A stretch of DNA of 64,000 bases from Treponema bryantii. Its GTDB lineage: Bacteria; Spirochaetota; Spirochaetia; Treponematales; Treponemataceae. The DNA lies in assembly GCA_015061465.1 (NCBI GenBank), contig SUWN01000002.1:1-64000 (forward strand), in the 5' to 3' direction. The number at the start of each line of letters is the position of its first letter. Position 1 is the first letter of the stretch. Under the pieces are notes generated by a model. The model saw only the letters and a program-made list of their open reading frames with translations. It made no database searches and was not told where the DNA came from. A program made the translations under genes and the position numbers. This document shows, one piece after another, positions 1-10,627 of the stretch.

Positions 1-1
1 C

Positions 2-25
2 TTTATATGTTTAATTTAATCCTAC
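2..25 (-). repeat. Terminal repeat of a dispersed element (other end lies outside the window)
   Basis: TTTATATGTTTAATTTAATCCTAC, 24/24 identical to the reverse complement of 33327-33350; ends 3 nt before the stop codon of the DMT transporter. Confidence 0.7.
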
Positions 26-28
26 TAT

Positions 29-928
29 TTATTCTGCTTTTTTTGTTTCTGCTAAAATCACGGCAAAGAAAATCAAGACACAACCAATTATCATTCTAAA
101 AGATAATTGCTCTTTTAAGAAAATAGCGCTGAATAAAACACCAAAAACTGATTCAAAAGATAAAAGCAAACTTGCAAAAGAGGGTTGAACATATTTTAGT
201 CCAACATTTTGCAAACTAAACGCTATCATCGTACTGAACAAGCCCAAATAAAGCATAGAAAGAATTACTCTTCCATTTGTGAGCGCTGCCATTGGGAAAG
301 AAGGATTTCCGTTCAAAATGCTTTCGTAAATAGGAGCAACTATCCACGAAAAAATTGCCGCAAAGAAAAATTGTAAAATTGTAATTAATAATGGGTCATC
401 ATCATTTCTATAACATCTTTCTGTCCAAATTATGTGCAAAGCATAAAAAACACCACAAATTAATGTTAAAATATCGCCAATGTTCATTTTTAACAAAGAA
501 TCGTTTCCACCGCTTAAAGCTAACAATCCAATTCCTGTTAAAGACATAATTGCAGCAATAAAAACAAAAATCTGCGGACGTTTTTTATATAATGGCCAAC
601 TTATTAATGGAACTAAAATAACATAAATTGTTGTTAAAAATGCGTTTTTTCCGGCTGTTGTGTAATTACACCCGATTGTTTGAACTGCATACGCTAAAAA
701 CAAAAAAGCACCCGTAATTACGCCATCGATGAGTGTTTTTTTATTTAAAAGTTTTAATTTTTTTATAAAAATCAACGCAAGTCCAACTGCCGCAATTGTA
801 AATCTAAATGCCATCATCCAAATTGGTCCAACTGAATTAAGGCTGTCTTTTACAACAACAAACGCAAATCCCCAAATACAAGCGGTAAAAAGTAATCCCC
901 ACGCCGCAAAAAATGATTTTTTATTCAT
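29..928 (-). CDS. EamA/DMT-family transporter
   Basis: ORF 29..991; likely start at internal Met (MNKKSFFAAWG); ten hydrophobic segments, EamA-like repeats. Confidence 0.8.
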   Translation of the reverse strand: MNKKSFFAAWGLLFTACIWGFAFVVVKDSLNSVGPIWMMAFRFTIAAVGLALIFIKKLKLLNKKTLIDGVITGAFLFLAYAVQTIGCNYTTAGKNAFLTTIYVILVPLISWPLYKKRPQIFVFIAAIMSLTGIGLLALSGGNDSLLKMNIGDILTLICGVFYALHIIWTERCYRNDDDPLLITILQFFFAAIFSWIVAPIYESILNGNPSFPMAALTNGRVILSMLYLGLFSTMIAFSLQNVGLKYVQPSFASLLLSFESVFGVLFSAIFLKEQLSFRMIIGCVLIFFAVILAETKKAE

Positions 929-1056
929 AATTATCCCTAAAAAAAATACAAGGCTGTCTAAAAAATTGAAACATTCACTTTTACGCGACAAAAACTAATC
1001 ACGCAAAAATAACATTAAAATCTTATTAAACAGCCTTATTTCGTATAAAAAATATT

Positions 1057-3504
1057 CTATTTTACTTCGAGTTTTTTAATTTTCCAAATATCGCGAACAT
1101 AATCTTCGATAGTTCTATCAGAAGAGAATTTTCCACTGTTTGCAATATTGATAAGAGTTTTCTTTGCCCAAAGTTTTTTATCCATATATTCTGCAGCAAT
1201 TCTTTCTTGTGCTTTGCAATATGAATCAAAATCTGCAAGAACGTAGTAAACGTCTGCTCTCTGCCCTTCTACACCGTAAACTAAAGAATCATAAAGTTCT
1301 TTAAAAATTTGGTGAGTTGGGTCATAAGTTCCATCTACTAACTGTTCAACAACTCTTGCCAATGCAGGATTTGAATCAAGATATTGTTGTGGATTGTAGC
1401 TATGTTCTCTTTCCATTTGTTTGATTTCTTCTGTTAAGTGACCAAATACAAATGCATTTTCTTTTCCAGCTTCTTCTACAATTTCGATATTTGCTCCATC
1501 CATTGTTCCAAGTGTAAGAGCTCCGTTTACCATGAATTTCATGTTTGAAGTTCCACTTGCTTCGTATCCGGCTGTTGAAATTTGTTCAGAAACATCAGCT
1601 GCTGGGAAAATCTTTTCTGCAACAGAAACGCGATAGTTTTCTACAAATACTACGCGGATTTTTCCACGAACGCGTCTATCGTTGTTGATTCTTTCTGCAA
1701 CTGTGTTAATCAACTTAATAATTGTTTTTGCACGTCTGTAACCACTTGCTGCTTTTGCACCAAAGATGAATGTTCTTGCAGGTGGATTGTAATCAGGATC
1801 TTCTACAAGACGATTATACAAATACATTACGTGTAAAATATTCAAAAGTTGGCGTTTATATTCATGCAAACGTTTTACTTGAACGTCAAAAATGCTTTCT
1901 GGGTCAAGGAATTCATTCTGTGTATGTTTTAAGAAATCTGCAAGAACTTGTTTATTTTCCATCTTAATGTTTATAAGTTCATTTAAACTTTCATCATCAT
2001 CAACGAATTTTTCAAGTCCTTTTAATTTTGTTAAATCTTTTTCCCAACCATGTCCAATTCTTTTTGTAATAAATTCAGCAAGAAGTGGGTTTGCATTTAA
2101 CAACCAACGACGTTGTGTAATTCCGTTTGTTTTGTTATTAAATTTTTCTGGATACAAATCGTACCATTCTTTTAATTCAGCAGTTTTTAGCAATTCTGTA
2201 TGAAGTTCAGCAACACCATTTACGCTAAAACAAGAATGAATTGCAAGCCATGCCATATAAACTTTATCATTGTGAATAATAGACATTCTATGATGTTTAT
2301 CGTAATCATTTGGATATTTTGCTCTTAATTGAATAAGAAGACGTCTATTAATTTCTTCTACAATTTGGTAAATACGTGGCAACAATCCTTGGAAAATACT
2401 AATTGGCCATTTTTCAAGAGCTTCTGCAAGAATTGTGTGGTTTGTATATGCAAAAGTTTTTGTAACAACTGCCCAAGCTTCATCCCAACCGATGTTATAA
2501 TCATCCATAAGAATTCTCATAAGTTCTGGAATTGCAACAACTGGGTGTGTATCATTCAATTGAATTACGTGTAAATCTGCAAATTTTGAAAAATCTGTTC
2601 CATAATCAGCAACATAGTGACGAACTAAATCTTGTAAAGACGCTGAACTGAAGAAATATTGTTGTTTTAAGCGAAGAGCTTTTCCACTTGGCCCCGAATC
2701 ATTTGGATAAAGAACGCGGCTAATATTTTCTGCACTATTTTGTCTTTCTACAGCGCGATTATATTCCATATTGTTGAATAATTGTAAATCAAAACCGTTT
2801 GGTGAAGTTGCAGACCAAAGACGTAATGTATTTACAGTGTTTGTTCCATAACCAATAATTGGCATATCGTAAGGAGTTGCTGTAACTTCTTCTGCGTTTT
2901 CAATATAAAAACGAGGTTGTCCGTCTGGAGTTTTTCCGTAAGCGATATTTCCACCGAATTTTACTGTAACAGCCAAGTCGCTGCGTTTAATTTCCCATGG
3001 GTCGCGATGAGCAAGCCAATTATCTGGATATTCAACTTGATAACCATCTTGAATACGTTGTTCAAACATTCCGTATTCATAGCGGATTCCGTAACCGTGT
3101 CCAGGATAATCCAAAGTTGCCAAAGAATCTAAGAAACAAGCAGCAAGTCGACCTAAACCACCGTTTCCAAGCCCAGCATCTGGTTCTTCATCTTCAATCA
3201 TATCAAAATCGATATTCATGTCTTTAAGAACTTCTTTTACAGCGTCTTTAATTTGTGCATTGATAAGATTGTTGCTTAATGCTCTTCCCATTAAAAATTC
3301 TGCAGAAAGATAATACAACTGTTTTACAGGCTTTTTTTCATATTCTTGACGAGTTGCCATCCAGTTATTCATAATCAACTCTAATGCAGATGCTGAAACT
3401 GCATCAAAAAGGTCATGTTTATTTGCCTGCGAAATGTCTTTTCCATACTGTCTACGTAAACGAGCAGAAAGATTTTGTTTAAATTGTTCAGCATTAAATT
3501 CCAT
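1057..3504 (-). CDS. glgP: Glycogen/maltodextrin phosphorylase
   Basis: Family motifs (EDEEPDAGLGNGGLGRLAACFLDSLATL, EASGTSNMKFMVNGALTLGTMDGANIEI); SD GGAGG upstream of MEFNAEQF. Confidence 0.95.
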   Translation of the reverse strand: MEFNAEQFKQNLSARLRRQYGKDISQANKHDLFDAVSASALELIMNNWMATRQEYEKKPVKQLYYLSAEFLMGRALSNNLINAQIKDAVKEVLKDMNIDFDMIEDEEPDAGLGNGGLGRLAACFLDSLATLDYPGHGYGIRYEYGMFEQRIQDGYQVEYPDNWLAHRDPWEIKRSDLAVTVKFGGNIAYGKTPDGQPRFYIENAEEVTATPYDMPIIGYGTNTVNTLRLWSATSPNGFDLQLFNNMEYNRAVERQNSAENISRVLYPNDSGPSGKALRLKQQYFFSSASLQDLVRHYVADYGTDFSKFADLHVIQLNDTHPVVAIPELMRILMDDYNIGWDEAWAVVTKTFAYTNHTILAEALEKWPISIFQGLLPRIYQIVEEINRRLLIQLRAKYPNDYDKHHRMSIIHNDKVYMAWLAIHSCFSVNGVAELHTELLKTAELKEWYDLYPEKFNNKTNGITQRRWLLNANPLLAEFITKRIGHGWEKDLTKLKGLEKFVDDDESLNELINIKMENKQVLADFLKHTQNEFLDPESIFDVQVKRLHEYKRQLLNILHVMYLYNRLVEDPDYNPPARTFIFGAKAASGYRRAKTIIKLINTVAERINNDRRVRGKIRVVFVENYRVSVAEKIFPAADVSEQISTAGYEASGTSNMKFMVNGALTLGTMDGANIEIVEEAGKENAFVFGHLTEEIKQMEREHSYNPQQYLDSNPALARVVEQLVDGTYDPTHQIFKELYDSLVYGVEGQRADVYYVLADFDSYCKAQERIAAEYMDKKLWAKKTLINIANSGKFSSDRTIEDYVRDIWKIKKLEVK

Positions 3505-3527
3505 AAATAATTCCTCCAAAAGAATTT

Positions 3528-5642
3528 TTATTTACTCATTAAAATTATTGAACTTCCAGAAACTAACACATATCTTCTTTGTTCTCTAAGAAGTTCTTCC
3601 ATTCCACTTTCTGTTATATCTTCAGGAGAGGAAAAAGAAGTATCTGCAACTCGATACCATTTTTTGCCTTCCGATAAAGCTGGTAAAGTAATTGTTAAAT
3701 CATAAATGTCTGTGTTTGTAGCAATATAATAATCTCTATTATCCGTTCCAGTCAATTTAAAACTTAAAAAACGCTTCATCTTGGACCAATCAGGAACTTT
3801 TGCGTTGTTGTCAAACCAAGTGATTTCTGGAACAAGCGATTTATCAAATTGTTCTTCAAAAAAAGTTTTTCTTGTAAAAACAGAATGATTTAATCTCAAC
3901 TTTATTAATTGTGAAGTAAATCTAATTAATCCTTCGTTTTTGTTTACTAAATCCCAATTTATCCAACTGATGTCGTTATCCTGACAATAAGCGTTGTTAT
4001 TTCCGTGTTGGGTTCTTCGCATTTCATCACCTGCAACAAGCATTGGAACTCCTTGCGAAATAAACAAATACAAAAGGAAATTTTTTATTTTTCTTAATCT
4101 GATATTTTCGATTTTAGGATTTACGCATTCTCCTTCATAACCATGATTATAACTCAAATTATCATCCGAACCATCACGATTTTCTTCGCCATTTTCTTGA
4201 TTATGTTTGTTATTATAGCTCACTAAGTCATTTAAAGTAAAACCGTCGTGTGCTGTAATAAAATTTATAGAAGATAAAGGAGAACGTCCACTTAATTTAT
4301 ACAAATCTGAACTTCCTGCAATTCTTGTTGCAGCAGCGTTAGAAATTGTATCATCACCACGAATAAATCTTCGGATATCATCACGGAATTTTCCGTTCCA
4401 TTCGCACCAACGTTTTCCGCCAGGGAATCCGCCAAGTTGGTATAATCCGCCGCAATCCCAAGGTTCTGCAATTATTTTTGTGTTTGCAAGAATTGGATCT
4501 TCGTTTATTGCGTGAGTTAATGGAGGCAAAGAAAGAGGAATTCCAATTTCATCGCGAGTCAAAATTGAAGCCAAATCAAAGCGGAAACCATCAACGTGCA
4601 TTTGCAAAACCCAATAACGCAAACTATCCAAAATAAATTCTCTTGTAATTGGATGATTACAGTTTACAGTGTTTCCACATCCAGAAAAATTCATATAATA
4701 TTGTTTTTCTCTTTGAGGAAGTTGGTAATAAACGTCGTTTTGCAAACCTCTAAATTCAAATGTATAACCGTGTTCGTTGCCTTCGGCTGTGTGATTATAA
4801 ACAACGTCCAAAATTACTTCGATTCCAGCTTTGTGAAGTTCTTTTACAAGTTGCTTAAATTCTTTTACCGAAGCGCCCGGAGTCAAATCTGCTGCGTATG
4901 AAGTTTTTGGTGCAAAAAAACCGATTGTACTATAACCCCAATAATTTACAAGTTTTTCGCCAGTTCTTGGATTAACGTTTCCATTTTCGTTTTCGTCAAA
5001 TTCAAAAATCGGTAAAAATTCAACACTTGTAATTCCAAGTTTTTTTAGATATTCAATTTTTTCTGCAAAACCTTTGTAAGTTCCTTTGTTTTTAACATTT
5101 GATGAATCAGAAGCGGTAAATCCTTTTAAGTGGGTTTCGTAAATTACAGTTTTTTCAAGTGGATAATTTAATGGTTTATCGCCTTCCCAATCAAAATCAT
5201 CATCATCAACAACAACGCATTTTGGAAAATCTGACAAATCAAATAATTCACCGTTTTGAATTCCAGCCAAACCAGCAGAACGTTGGTTGTTATAAGAGCG
5301 AAAAACAGAACCTTTGGAAAAAGCTTTTGCGTAAGGATCAAAAAGATATTTGTGATAATTAAAACGTAAACCTTTTGGTGGATTATATTCGCCATCAACA
5401 CGATATAGATAAAGTGCACCAGCTTTTAAGCCACAAAGAAATACGTGCCAAATATCACCAGTTTTATTTTTTACAGGATCGAACGTAATGCAAGTTGAAG
5501 GTGATTTATCATCGTCTTTTTCAAAAAGAACAAGTTCAACCTTTTTTGCATCTTTACTGTACAAAGAAAAATTTACACCTTTGTCAGTAACAATTGCTCC
5601 ATATTTTAATGGACATCCATCCTGAACAATAATTTCAGCCAT
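3528..5642 (-). CDS. glgX: Glycogen debranching enzyme (GlgX/isoamylase-type GH13)
   Basis: GH13 motifs DVVYNHTAEG, GFRFDLASIL, EPWDCGG, FITAHDGFTL. Confidence 0.9.
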   Translation of the reverse strand: MAEIIVQDGCPLKYGAIVTDKGVNFSLYSKDAKKVELVLFEKDDDKSPSTCITFDPVKNKTGDIWHVFLCGLKAGALYLYRVDGEYNPPKGLRFNYHKYLFDPYAKAFSKGSVFRSYNNQRSAGLAGIQNGELFDLSDFPKCVVVDDDDFDWEGDKPLNYPLEKTVIYETHLKGFTASDSSNVKNKGTYKGFAEKIEYLKKLGITSVEFLPIFEFDENENGNVNPRTGEKLVNYWGYSTIGFFAPKTSYAADLTPGASVKEFKQLVKELHKAGIEVILDVVYNHTAEGNEHGYTFEFRGLQNDVYYQLPQREKQYYMNFSGCGNTVNCNHPITREFILDSLRYWVLQMHVDGFRFDLASILTRDEIGIPLSLPPLTHAINEDPILANTKIIAEPWDCGGLYQLGGFPGGKRWCEWNGKFRDDIRRFIRGDDTISNAAATRIAGSSDLYKLSGRSPLSSINFITAHDGFTLNDLVSYNNKHNQENGEENRDGSDDNLSYNHGYEGECVNPKIENIRLRKIKNFLLYLFISQGVPMLVAGDEMRRTQHGNNNAYCQDNDISWINWDLVNKNEGLIRFTSQLIKLRLNHSVFTRKTFFEEQFDKSLVPEITWFDNNAKVPDWSKMKRFLSFKLTGTDNRDYYIATNTDIYDLTITLPALSEGKKWYRVADTSFSSPEDITESGMEELLREQRRYVLVSGSSIILMSK

Positions 5643-5741
5643 AATGCGCGAATTCTACCATAATTTACGTCTTTTTTCTATAGATAACGCAATTTTAAAA
5701 TTAAAATAGATTTTATTATAAAAAAAATGTATAGTGACATT

Positions 5742-6674
5742 ATGAGTGATAATTTTATTCAAAATACAAATGAAGATGACAAAGAATTAAAAACAGGAAT
5801 GGTTGCCATAATCGGTAGACCTTCTGCAGGAAAATCAACTTTTTTAAATACAGCTTGTCAGGAAGAAGTTTCCATTGTTTCTCCAATTCCTCAAACAACA
5901 CGCAACGCAATTAAAGGAATTGTAAACACATCTTTTGGGCAACTCATTTTTATTGATACCCCAGGATATCACGATTCAGATAAAAAACTAAATTTAAGAC
6001 TAAAAAATGTTACAGAAACTCAATTAGAAGATATTGATTGTGTTCTTTACGTTTTAGATTCTACAAGAGTTCCTGGAAACGAAGAAATTCACACTGCGCA
6101 ATTAATAAAAAAACACGCAAATAAAACTGTAATTGCAATAAACAAAATCGATTCCAAAGAATCAAAAATTCAGCCAATTAGACGTTTTATAAAAGATACA
6201 TTGCCTCAAATTCCACAAGAAAGAATTTTTGAAATGTCAGCACAAAAAGACATTGGAATTAATGAAGTTTTAAAAGCTTTGTATGATATCGCGCCAATTG
6301 CTCCTCCAATGTATTCAGAAGATGATTACACAGACCAAGATTTAGCATTCAGAATTGCAGAAGCGATTCGTGGCGAAGCAATAAATCGATTGGCAGATGA
6401 ACTTCCACACGCTGTTTACGTAGATATTGCGGACGTAGAAAAAAGAAACGAAGGTAAAAAACTTTGGGTTAGAGCATTTCTTTGTGTAGAACGTGAAAGC
6501 CAAAAAGGAATTGTAATTGGAAAAGGCGCAACAAAAATTAAAGAAATTCGTGCCGCCTCACTTAAAAAACTCAACAGAATTTTTATTTACAAAGTAGAAC
6601 TTGATTTACAAGTAAAAGTTGATAAAAATTGGCGCCAGAGAGATTACACTTTGAACAAATTGATTCCGCAATAA
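5742..6674 (+). CDS. era: GTPase Era
   Basis: GRPSAGKST, DTPGYH, NKID motifs and KH domain (GIVIGKGATKIKEI); start placed at MSDNF because a -10-like box lies 6 nt upstream. Confidence 0.93.
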   Translation: MSDNFIQNTNEDDKELKTGMVAIIGRPSAGKSTFLNTACQEEVSIVSPIPQTTRNAIKGIVNTSFGQLIFIDTPGYHDSDKKLNLRLKNVTETQLEDIDCVLYVLDSTRVPGNEEIHTAQLIKKHANKTVIAINKIDSKESKIQPIRRFIKDTLPQIPQERIFEMSAQKDIGINEVLKALYDIAPIAPPMYSEDDYTDQDLAFRIAEAIRGEAINRLADELPHAVYVDIADVEKRNEGKKLWVRAFLCVERESQKGIVIGKGATKIKEIRAASLKKLNRIFIYKVELDLQVKVDKNWRQRDYTLNKLIPQ

Positions 6675-6720
6675 AAATCTATTTGTTTAATATTTTTTTC
6701 GTGTTATAATCAAAGTTGAT

Positions 6721-8064
6721 ATGAATAAAGAAAAAAGTAATTTATATACTCCTAAAATCATTCTTTCCGCTAGTAGTATAATTAAATTGGCGCTAAGAAT
6801 GATGGCGAATATAAATAGAACAATTGCTACTCACAACGAACGAACAGCGTATCTTGCATTAAGACTTGTTCAACATCATCAAATGAATAGCAAATGTACA
6901 AATAAAAATTTATTACTTTTATCGCTTTTTCATACAATCGGATTTTTTAAGTACGACCCTCTTTTTAATCCAAATCCTTTTGAAAACGAAGTAAACCTTT
7001 TTTCTACAGAAAAAGAAACTGAATCAAAATATGTATACGGATATTATTATCTGGAAAATATGACTCCGTTAAAAGATTCTGCAATTGTTCTAAAATTTTT
7101 TAACAAAGATTACCAACCAGAGTTAATTAATTTTTTTCCACAAGCAGAATACAAATCAATTATTTATTTGTGTGCAAGAGTAAATGATTACATCACAAAC
7201 AATCCTGATAAAGAACTTCCAGAAGATTTAAATTCGCTTTTTCCCGAAAAATTAGACCCTCTTTATGTTCAAGTTTTTAACAAGGCAAACAAAGACAATA
7301 AACTTATAAAAAAATTAAATTCAGGAAAATATTCCGAAGAATTACTAAACATCGTCGATAGAATTCAATACAACGAAGAAGATACAAAACAATTGCTCAA
7401 ATTTGTAGTTTATATGTTGGACTTTAAAAGTACTTCTACATTTGCGCACACAATCAACACTTCTTGTTACGCTTGTTCACTTGCAATGCGACTTGGACTT
7501 TCGGAAGAAGAAATTGACATTCTTTTTGCAAGCGCTCTTCTTCATGACATCGGAAAAATTGCAATTCCGCACGTGATTTTGGAATTTCCGGGCAAACTCA
7601 GCGCAGAAGAAATGGGAATTATGAGAAGGCACGTTAATCACACAAAAAAAGTTTTACAAGGAATTGTAGACGATGAAATTTGTGAAAACGCGTTCCGTCA
7701 TCATGAAAAATTAAACGGTTCTGGTTATCCGCAACAATTAACAGCAGACGAAATCTCTTTAACACAAAGGATTCTTACAGTTGCAGATATTACTAGTGCT
7801 TTAAGCGACACGCGAAGTTATAAAGGTGAATTTTCAAAAGAGACAATGATTAATATCATGAACGAAATGACACAAAAAGGAGAATTAGATTCTTCTATCA
7901 CGCACATTTTAGAAACTGAATTTGAAGAAATTCACACAGAAGTTATACAACAACGAGAAGATTTACGCGTAGATTACAATAATGTATTTAATAAATTCTA
8001 TTCTTATTATATAACTGATACATCAGATTTTGCGACAGAAGAAGCAGAATTAGAAGAACTATAA
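6721..8064 (+). CDS. HD-GYP domain phosphohydrolase with a degenerate N-terminal HD-like domain
   Basis: HDIGKIAIP...HHEKLNGSGYP signature; N-terminal FHTIG region. Confidence 0.85.
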   Translation: MNKEKSNLYTPKIILSASSIIKLALRMMANINRTIATHNERTAYLALRLVQHHQMNSKCTNKNLLLLSLFHTIGFFKYDPLFNPNPFENEVNLFSTEKETESKYVYGYYYLENMTPLKDSAIVLKFFNKDYQPELINFFPQAEYKSIIYLCARVNDYITNNPDKELPEDLNSLFPEKLDPLYVQVFNKANKDNKLIKKLNSGKYSEELLNIVDRIQYNEEDTKQLLKFVVYMLDFKSTSTFAHTINTSCYACSLAMRLGLSEEEIDILFASALLHDIGKIAIPHVILEFPGKLSAEEMGIMRRHVNHTKKVLQGIVDDEICENAFRHHEKLNGSGYPQQLTADEISLTQRILTVADITSALSDTRSYKGEFSKETMINIMNEMTQKGELDSSITHILETEFEEIHTEVIQQREDLRVDYNNVFNKFYSYYITDTSDFATEEAELEEL

Positions 8065-8076
8065 GAGGAAATAAAT

Positions 8077-9207
8077 ATGGCTTTAGAATGTGGAATCGTA
8101 GGATTACCAAACGTAGGAAAATCAACAATATTTTCAGCTTTAACAGCAGCACCAGCCGCAGCAGAAAATTTTCCATTTTGTACAATCGATCCAAACGTAG
8201 GAATTGTAGATTTACCAGATGAACGTCTTGATTTTTTATCAAGCATTTTTAATCCTAAAAAGAAAACTCCAGCAGCAGTAAAATTTGTTGATATTGCGGG
8301 GCTTATTAAAGGCGCTTCTCAAGGTGAAGGTCTTGGAAATAAATTTTTGGCAAATATTCGCGAAACAAGTGTAATTGCTCACGTTGTAAGATGTTTTGAC
8401 AATCCTGACATTATGCACGTAAGAGACAACGCAAATACAGAAGCACCAATTGACCCAGAAAGTGACATCCTTACAATCAACTGGGAATTGGCACAAGCAG
8501 ATTTGGACACAATCGAAAAACGTCAAGACAAAGTTACACGCGCAATTCGTTCACTTGGAAAAGAAGAAGAAAAAAAATATGCACCTTGGATTAGTGCTGT
8601 TGCAAAAATCAAACCTTTACTTCAAGACGGAAAATGTGCAAGAATCGCAGATTTAACTGATGACGAAAAAGAAGCTGTAAAAGATATGTTCCTTTTGACA
8701 ATGAAACCAACACTTTATGTTGCAAACGTTGACGAAGATTCAATTGCTGACGGAACAAACAAATACGTAGAAATTGTAAAAAAATATGCAGCTGAAGAAA
8801 AATCAGAAGTTGTTGTAATTTGTGGAAAATTTGAAGCAGATTTGGCAGAAATCACAGATCCTGCAGACAGAAAAGATTTTATGGATTCAGTTGGCTTAAC
8901 AGAAAGTGGATTATCAACTCTTGCAAGAAAAACTTATCACTTAATGGGGTTAAGAACTTTCTTTACAGGCGGACCTGATGAATGTAGAGCTTGGACAATT
9001 AAATCTGGCGACACAGCTCCAAAAGCCGCAGGTGTAATTCACACAGATTTTGAAAAAGGCTTTATTCGTGCCGAAGCTTACACAATCGATGATTTACGCA
9101 CATACAAAGATGAAGCAGGAATTAAAGCAGCTGGAAAAATCCGTCAAGAAGGAAAAGAATATATCGTTCAAGACGGCGATGTTTTATTCTTTAAGTTTAA
9201 CGTATAA
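8077..9207 (+). CDS. ychF: Redox-regulated ATPase YchF
   Basis: GLPNVGKSTIFSALT, DIAGLIKGASQGEGLGNKFL, TGS-like C-terminus. Confidence 0.96.
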   Translation: MALECGIVGLPNVGKSTIFSALTAAPAAAENFPFCTIDPNVGIVDLPDERLDFLSSIFNPKKKTPAAVKFVDIAGLIKGASQGEGLGNKFLANIRETSVIAHVVRCFDNPDIMHVRDNANTEAPIDPESDILTINWELAQADLDTIEKRQDKVTRAIRSLGKEEEKKYAPWISAVAKIKPLLQDGKCARIADLTDDEKEAVKDMFLLTMKPTLYVANVDEDSIADGTNKYVEIVKKYAAEEKSEVVVICGKFEADLAEITDPADRKDFMDSVGLTESGLSTLARKTYHLMGLRTFFTGGPDECRAWTIKSGDTAPKAAGVIHTDFEKGFIRAEAYTIDDLRTYKDEAGIKAAGKIRQEGKEYIVQDGDVLFFKFNV

Positions 9208-9282
9208 ATCATTATATTTAAATACATGTTTCTTTTTATAAAAAAGAACAAACGTAATTTTTTTGTACAAGGAATAAGTTTT

Positions 9283-10107
9283 ATGGCAGATTGTAATCAC
9301 AACTGTAGTAGTTGTAACGAAAAATGTGAAAAAAGAGATTTTCATGTTAATTTACACCCAAAAAGCAGTGTAAAAAAAGTAATTGGTATTGTTAGTGGAA
9401 AAGGTGGTGTTGGAAAATCATTAGTAACAAGCCTTTTAGCTAGTAAAATAAACAAAGCTGGTTTTAAATCAGCAATTCTTGATGCAGACATTACGGGACC
9501 TTCTATTCCAGAAAGTTTTGGCGTTGGACAAATGAGAGCCACAGCTGTTGATGGCGAAGAAGCATTAAATCCTGTAATTACAGACAGCGGAATTCAACTT
9601 ATGTCTATGAATTTCTTGCTTCAAAATGAAACTGACCCTGTAATTTGGCGTGGACCAGTTATTGCTGGCGCTGTAAAACAATTCTGGACAGATGTAATTT
9701 GGCAAGATGTTGATTTTATGTTTGTAGATATGCCACCAGGAACAGGTGACGTTCCTCTTACAGTTTTCCAATCATTACCAATCGACGGAATTATTGTTGT
9801 ATCTTCTCCTCAGCAATTAGTACGCGTAATTGTAGAAAAAGCTGTTAATATGGCAAATATGATGAATATTCCAATTCTTGGACTTGTAGAAAACATGAGT
9901 TACGTAAAATGTCCAGATTGTAACAAAGAAATTACTGTATTTGGCAAAAGTAACATTGACGCAATTGCAAAAGATTTTAATATTCCAGTTCTTGCTCGCA
10001 TTCCAATGGAAGAATCAACATCACAAGCTGTAGACGCTGGAGATATTGAAAGTGTTGAATGTCCATATCTTGATGTTGCAGTAGAAACTGTAAAAAAATT
10101 ACTCTAG
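9283..10107 (+). CDS. mrp: Mrp/NBP35-family P-loop ATPase (Fe-S carrier)
   Basis: GKGGVGKSLVTSLLA, CPDC motif; N-terminal CNHNCSSCNEKC; start at MADCNHN with SD-like AAGGAA. Confidence 0.9.
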   Translation: MADCNHNCSSCNEKCEKRDFHVNLHPKSSVKKVIGIVSGKGGVGKSLVTSLLASKINKAGFKSAILDADITGPSIPESFGVGQMRATAVDGEEALNPVITDSGIQLMSMNFLLQNETDPVIWRGPVIAGAVKQFWTDVIWQDVDFMFVDMPPGTGDVPLTVFQSLPIDGIIVVSSPQQLVRVIVEKAVNMANMMNIPILGLVENMSYVKCPDCNKEITVFGKSNIDAIAKDFNIPVLARIPMEESTSQAVDAGDIESVECPYLDVAVETVKKLL

Positions 10108-10110
10108 AAG

Positions 10111-10578
10111 ATGGCAGAAGAAATAAACAAAATCAGAGAGCAAGCAACGGAGCATTTTAAAAATGGATACAATTGTGCTCAATCGGTTGCTCTCACTTTT
10201 GCAGATAGATTAAACATTTCACAAGACACATTGGCAAGTCTCGCCCAACCTTTTGGCGGCGGGGTTTGTCGTATGAGAGAAATCTGTGGAGCCGTGAGCG
10301 GAATGATGATTTGCCACGGTCTAAAAAACGGAAATAACAATCCTTCTGATAAAAAAAACAAAGACAATGTTTATACAACGGGCCAAGATTTGTGTAATGA
10401 ATTTATCAAACAAAACGGTTCAATTATCTGCAAAGAATTACTTGGTCTTAAAAAAAAAGGAGATTCGCCTATCAGTAGCGAACGCACAAAAGAATATTAT
10501 CAAAAAAGACCTTGCGCACAAATTGTAGCCGACGCAGCAGAAATTGTGGCGCGTAAAATATTCTTTATAGAAAACTAA
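10111..10578 (+). CDS. C_GCAxxG_C_C family protein (putative redox protein)
   Basis: GYNCAQSV...GGGVCRMREICGAVSGMMICHG pattern. Confidence 0.85.
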   Translation: MAEEINKIREQATEHFKNGYNCAQSVALTFADRLNISQDTLASLAQPFGGGVCRMREICGAVSGMMICHGLKNGNNNPSDKKNKDNVYTTGQDLCNEFIKQNGSIICKELLGLKKKGDSPISSERTKEYYQKRPCAQIVADAAEIVARKIFFIEN

Positions 10579-10627
10579 AAATCTATTTTTTTTGCAAAAT
10601 GCTATCTTTTTTGTTATACTTGATACT

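Noticed and set aside
1582-3227. Plus-strand ORFs antisense to glgP (and similar antisense ORFs throughout)
   Set aside because: Fully opposite well-supported genes, no SD or domain signatures; codon-bias shadows of AT-rich genes.
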